Both the position numbers and the translations under genes were made by a program. Positions 61,833-64,000 of a stretch of 64,000 nt of DNA are shown piece after piece (the first letter of the stretch is position 1; each line of letters starts with the position of its first letter). Origin of the DNA: Flavobacterium indicum GPTSA100-9 = DSM 17447 (GTDB taxonomy: Bacteria > Bacteroidota > Bacteroidia > Flavobacteriales > Flavobacteriaceae); contig NC_017025.1 of assembly GCF_000455605.1 (NCBI RefSeq), positions 1,364,001-1,428,000 on the forward strand, in the 5' to 3' direction. The notes under the pieces are model-generated. The model searched no databases, was not told the DNA's origin, and saw only the letters and a list, made by a program, of their open reading frames with translations.

Positions 61833-62579
61833 ATTTCATTTTTATTATTATTTCTTTCAATTGGTAATGCTCAAAGGAAAGTAACGTTGTATTACGAAGC
61901 TAATTCCTCAGATTTAAGTCCAACTGAATTTAAAAAATTAAACGACTTAATTAGAGTAAAAGATGTAAAGATTCAAAAAGTAATTGGGTTTTGCGATTTG
62001 CGTTCTTTTGAAATATATAATGATACTTTAGCCAATAAAAGAGCCAATCTTATTGCCGGATTCATAAAATTAGCCATGCCTTATCAGAATTTTGAAGTGA
62101 GTTATAAAGGAGAAAATTTCAATAAAGAGAAGGTTTTAAATTTGACTCGAAAAGTTGAAATTCATTTTATCATTCAAAGTACACCGATTAAAAAAAATGA
62201 ATTGGCAAATCAAATTAAGAAAGCTAAAATTGGTGATTTATTAGTGTTAAAAAATTATAATTTCTATGATTGCTCAGATGTAATTTATCCAGAATCCGAA
62301 GAAATTAGAGAAGAATTACTTCAAGTACTAAAAGATAATCCAAAATTAAAGATTGAAATACAAGGGCATATTTGTTGTACACCTGGAAAGGATGAAGAAG
62401 AAATTGCTTTAAAACGATGCTTAAGTACCTATAATTATCTGGTATCAAATGGAATAGAAAAATCAAGATTGAAGTATAAAAGTTTTGATGCGACTAAACC
62501 TCTATATAAAATTCCTGAAAAAAATGAAGATGAAAAAAAAGCCAACAGAAGAATAGAAATTTTAATACTCGAAAAATAA
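61818..62579 (+). CDS. OmpA-like protein A2 with di-cysteine motif
   Basis: A 253-aa exported protein (signal 1-19, LSIGNAQ), shorter than A1 because the linker between halves is reduced. It shares the A-type marks: VIGFC59-D60-LR in the N-terminal half, a FYDCSDVIYPES start to the C-terminal half, IQGHIC186-C187-TPG, the third Cys201 in ALKRC, FDATKPLYKIPEKNEDE and ANRRIEILILEK. ATG 61818 is the only start giving the signal peptide; it is inside a terminator-like hairpin. Confidence 0.85.
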   Translation: MRVFFISFLLLFLSIGNAQRKVTLYYEANSSDLSPTEFKKLNDLIRVKDVKIQKVIGFCDLRSFEIYNDTLANKRANLIAGFIKLAMPYQNFEVSYKGENFNKEKVLNLTRKVEIHFIIQSTPIKKNELANQIKKAKIGDLLVLKNYNFYDCSDVIYPESEEIREELLQVLKDNPKLKIEIQGHICCTPGKDEEEIALKRCLSTYNYLVSNGIEKSRLKYKSFDATKPLYKIPEKNEDEKKANRRIEILILEK

Positions 62580-62597
62580 TTGGCATACTTTTTAAGT

Positions 62598-62605
62598 TAT
62601 ATTTG
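62598..62605 (+). promoter_or_regulatory. -7 element before OmpA-like B2
   Basis: TATATTTG, 14 bp before the B2 ATG. A TTG at 62580-62582 is only 15 bp upstream, so the -33 match is weak. Confidence 0.4.
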
Positions 62606-62619
62606 TAAAAAACAAATTC

Positions 62620-63471
62620 ATGAAAACCTATTTCTTTTTATTCTTTTCTTTTATTCTTTCTACACTTTACAGTCAAGAACAAATTGCATTTTATTTTGAT
62701 AATAATAAATCAGATTTGAATAAAATAGAATTGGCTAAATTGAACAAATGGATTGCTGAAAATAAGACTTCTAAGATACTTTCAATTACAGGTATGACGG
62801 ATGAAGTGGGAACTTCGGGTTATAATGATACGCTTTCACAAAAAAGAGTCACTTTTATATTTAATCAGATTAAAGGAAAAGTGAAAATTAGAGAAGATTT
62901 TAAAAGTATTTCATTAGGAGAAAAAGGAGCAAAGTCTAAAGTTAAAGCGGAAAATAGAAAGGCAATAATTCATTATCTTTTAGAAAAAGATTTAGCAAAA
63001 GAAAATGAAATTTTAGGAATTAAACCAAAAGTTGAATCCAATGGTGAAATTGTTCCCATAGAAGAAGTAGATATGCATTTTCCTGTTGGAGCAACCTTAG
63101 AAGAAAAAGTTTCTTTGTCGAAACCCGGAACCTTAATTGTTTTACCAGAAATTCAATTCTATAAAAATTCATTTGGAATTATGCCTATTTCAAAAAAATC
63201 CATTGATGAATTGATCTATATTATGGATAAAAATCCGAATTTAAGAATTGAAATTCAAGGGCATATTTGTTGTGTAACTAAAGACCATAATAATTTGTCT
63301 TTGGAAAGAGCTAAGCAAGTGCGTCGTGTATTGGTAATGAACAGTATAAGACAAGATAGAGTGGTGGTTAAAGGTTATGGAGTTACTAAACCAAAATTTT
63401 CAATTCCAGAAGCTACAGAAGAACAAGCGGCTGCAAACAGACGTGTTGAAATCATGATTTTACAAAAGTAA
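62620..63471 (+). CDS. OmpA-like protein B2 with di-cysteine motif
   Basis: A 283-aa exported protein (signal 1-18, STLYSQ), same length as B1. The N-terminal half keeps a near-canonical motif (ITGMTD61EVGTSGYNDTLSQKRV and ENRKAII), so it may still bind peptidoglycan. The C-terminal half has IQGHIC217-C218-VTKDH, SLERAKQVRRVL and ANRRVEIMILQK, with no third Cys. It is the fourth and last gene of the array and has a possible promoter of its own in the 40-bp gap after A2. Confidence 0.85.
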   Translation: MKTYFFLFFSFILSTLYSQEQIAFYFDNNKSDLNKIELAKLNKWIAENKTSKILSITGMTDEVGTSGYNDTLSQKRVTFIFNQIKGKVKIREDFKSISLGEKGAKSKVKAENRKAIIHYLLEKDLAKENEILGIKPKVESNGEIVPIEEVDMHFPVGATLEEKVSLSKPGTLIVLPEIQFYKNSFGIMPISKKSIDELIYIMDKNPNLRIEIQGHICCVTKDHNNLSLERAKQVRRVLVMNSIRQDRVVVKGYGVTKPKFSIPEATEEQAAANRRVEIMILQK

Positions 63472-63542
63472 TAAAGTTTACCAAGGTAATTTTTTTAATG
63501 GGTTAACTTTAAATAAATTGACATTTGGACATATTTATAATA

Positions 63543-63573
63543 TTGTCTAATTGACATTTTTTTTATATTTTTG
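63543..63573 (+). promoter_or_regulatory. Promoter of the purM-like gene
   Basis: TTG at 63543-63545, a 20-bp spacer and TATTTTTG at 63566-63573, 24 bp before the ATG. An 11-bp direct repeat AATTGACATTT occurs at 63516-63526 and 63549-63559, flanking and overlapping it. Confidence 0.6.
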
Positions 63574-63597
63574 CGCAAACAACAACAACACAACATA

Positions 63598-64000
63598 ATG
63601 AGCGCTGAAGCAAGTCAACGTTACAACCTTAGAGGTGTTTCTGCATCGAAAGAAGATGTACATAATGCCATCAAAAACATCGATAAAGGTTTATTTCCTA
63701 AAGCCTTTTGTAAAATTATCCCCGATTACTTAACAAATGATGAAAACTATTGTGTGATTATGCATGCTGATGGAGCAGGTACAAAATCATCTTTAGCCTA
63801 TATGTATTGGAAAGAAACGGGTGATTTATCGGTTTGGAAAGGAATTGCACAAGATGCCTTAATCATGAATATTGATGATTTATTATGTGTAGGTGCTACC
63901 GATAATATTTTATTATCAAGTACCATCGGGCGTAATAAAAATTTAATTCCAGCCGAAGTAATTTCGGCAATCATTAATGGTACAGAAGAATTAATTACTG
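63598..64000 (+). CDS. purM: AIR synthase family protein (PurM-like), 5' part
   Basis: The first 134 codons of an open frame that continues past the window end. After MSAEASQRYNLRGVSASKEDVH, the segments CVIMHADGAGTKSSLAYMYWKE (the ATP/substrate Gly-rich loop) and QDALIMNIDDLLCVGATDNILLSSTIGRNK (Mg-binding Asp pair) match the Bacteroidota form of phosphoribosylformylglycinamidine cyclo-ligase, which closes the imidazole ring of purines using ATP. The more cautious name is AIR synthase-related protein, as the C-terminal half is not seen. It has a good own promoter. Confidence 0.85.
   Translation, partial: MSAEASQRYNLRGVSASKEDVHNAIKNIDKGLFPKAFCKIIPDYLTNDENYCVIMHADGAGTKSSLAYMYWKETGDLSVWKGIAQDALIMNIDDLLCVGATDNILLSSTIGRNKNLIPAEVISAIINGTEELIT

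Noticed and set aside
1..64000. CRISPR arrays, insertion sequences, prophage, toxin-antitoxin or defence islands
   Set aside because: I looked for regularly spaced repeats, transposase or integrase motifs, and defence genes on both strands and saw none; the content is housekeeping.

Overview
The window is a contiguous stretch of chromosome from a member of the Bacteroidota, most likely Flavobacteriaceae (Flavobacterium or a close relative). The reasons are: very low G+C (around 30% by eye); promoters of the Bacteroidota type (TTG/TTTG, about 20 bp, TAnnTTTG) with almost no Shine-Dalgarno sequences; menaquinone genes; type III glutamine synthetase; a SecA of 1115 residues; TonB-dependent uptake; and many small exported proteins and relaxed-lipobox lipoproteins. 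It looks like core chromosome. I see no insertion sequence, prophage, CRISPR array, rRNA or plasmid gene. Coding density is very high: the largest gene-free stretch is about 257 bp (6598-6854, which holds the tRNA promoter), so no gap exceeds 300 bp.

Layout. 1-6.6 kb: small exported or membrane proteins, a MazG-like pyrophosphohydrolase, ilvE, a DUF4920 lipoprotein with a cytochrome c'-like lipoprotein, an NlpC/P60 peptidase and a thiolase. 6.8-7.15 kb: tRNA-Ser(GCT), tRNA-Pro(TGG) and tRNA-Arg(TCT) behind one strong promoter. 7.2-9 kb: a marR-nitroreductase-yceI operon whose promoter carries two identical-type palindromes. 9-15.4 kb: rhodanese, CPA2 antiporter, CvfB-like S1 protein, a probable papain-fold hydrolase, HPP protein, serine hydrolase and a PH-like protein. 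15.5-22.8 kb: a menaquinone cluster (menB, menA, menC) interleaved with membrane PH-domain proteins, a UPF0173 hydrolase and a TPR protein. 22.8-25.9 kb: small exported proteins, SRPBCC, pyrE and NUDIX. 26-32.2 kb: a complete tripartite RND efflux operon. 32.3-38.6 kb: patatin, M14 peptidase, coaD, ddl, PASTA protein and pseudouridine synthase. 38.6-41.4 kb: a TonB receptor of the haem/haemoglobin type with a small membrane protein. 41.6-48.2 kb: icmF (fused B12 mutase), a GreA/B-like protein, an ammonium transporter and meaB. 48.3-57.7 kb: AEC transporter, FAD oxidoreductase, secA, a DUF2795-like protein, PduO-type cobalamin adenosyltransferase, TerC and DUF1543. 57.8-64 kb: type III glutamine synthetase, a four-gene tandem array of OmpA-like proteins, and the 5' part of a purM-like gene cut by the window end.

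How the genes work together. IcmF, MeaB and the cobalamin adenosyltransferase form a loosely grouped adenosylcobalamin-dependent acyl-CoA mutase set. MenB, MenA and MenC make the menaquinone nucleus. Amt and glutamine synthetase III import and assimilate ammonium and may share a leader element. RND adaptor, pump and outer-membrane factor form one efflux machine.

The most unusual observations are: (i) icmF carries two G/C-rich palindromic elements in opposite orientation plus a third, different hairpin element, all inserted in frame, and one of them includes a G8 tract; (ii) the OmpA-like array is an A-B-A'-B' duplication in which every C-terminal OmpA domain has a vicinal cysteine pair in place of the peptidoglycan-binding aspartate region; (iii) a terminator-like hairpin contains the start codon of the third OmpA gene; (iv) twin TTTGTA-N2-TACAAA operators lie over the marR promoter.
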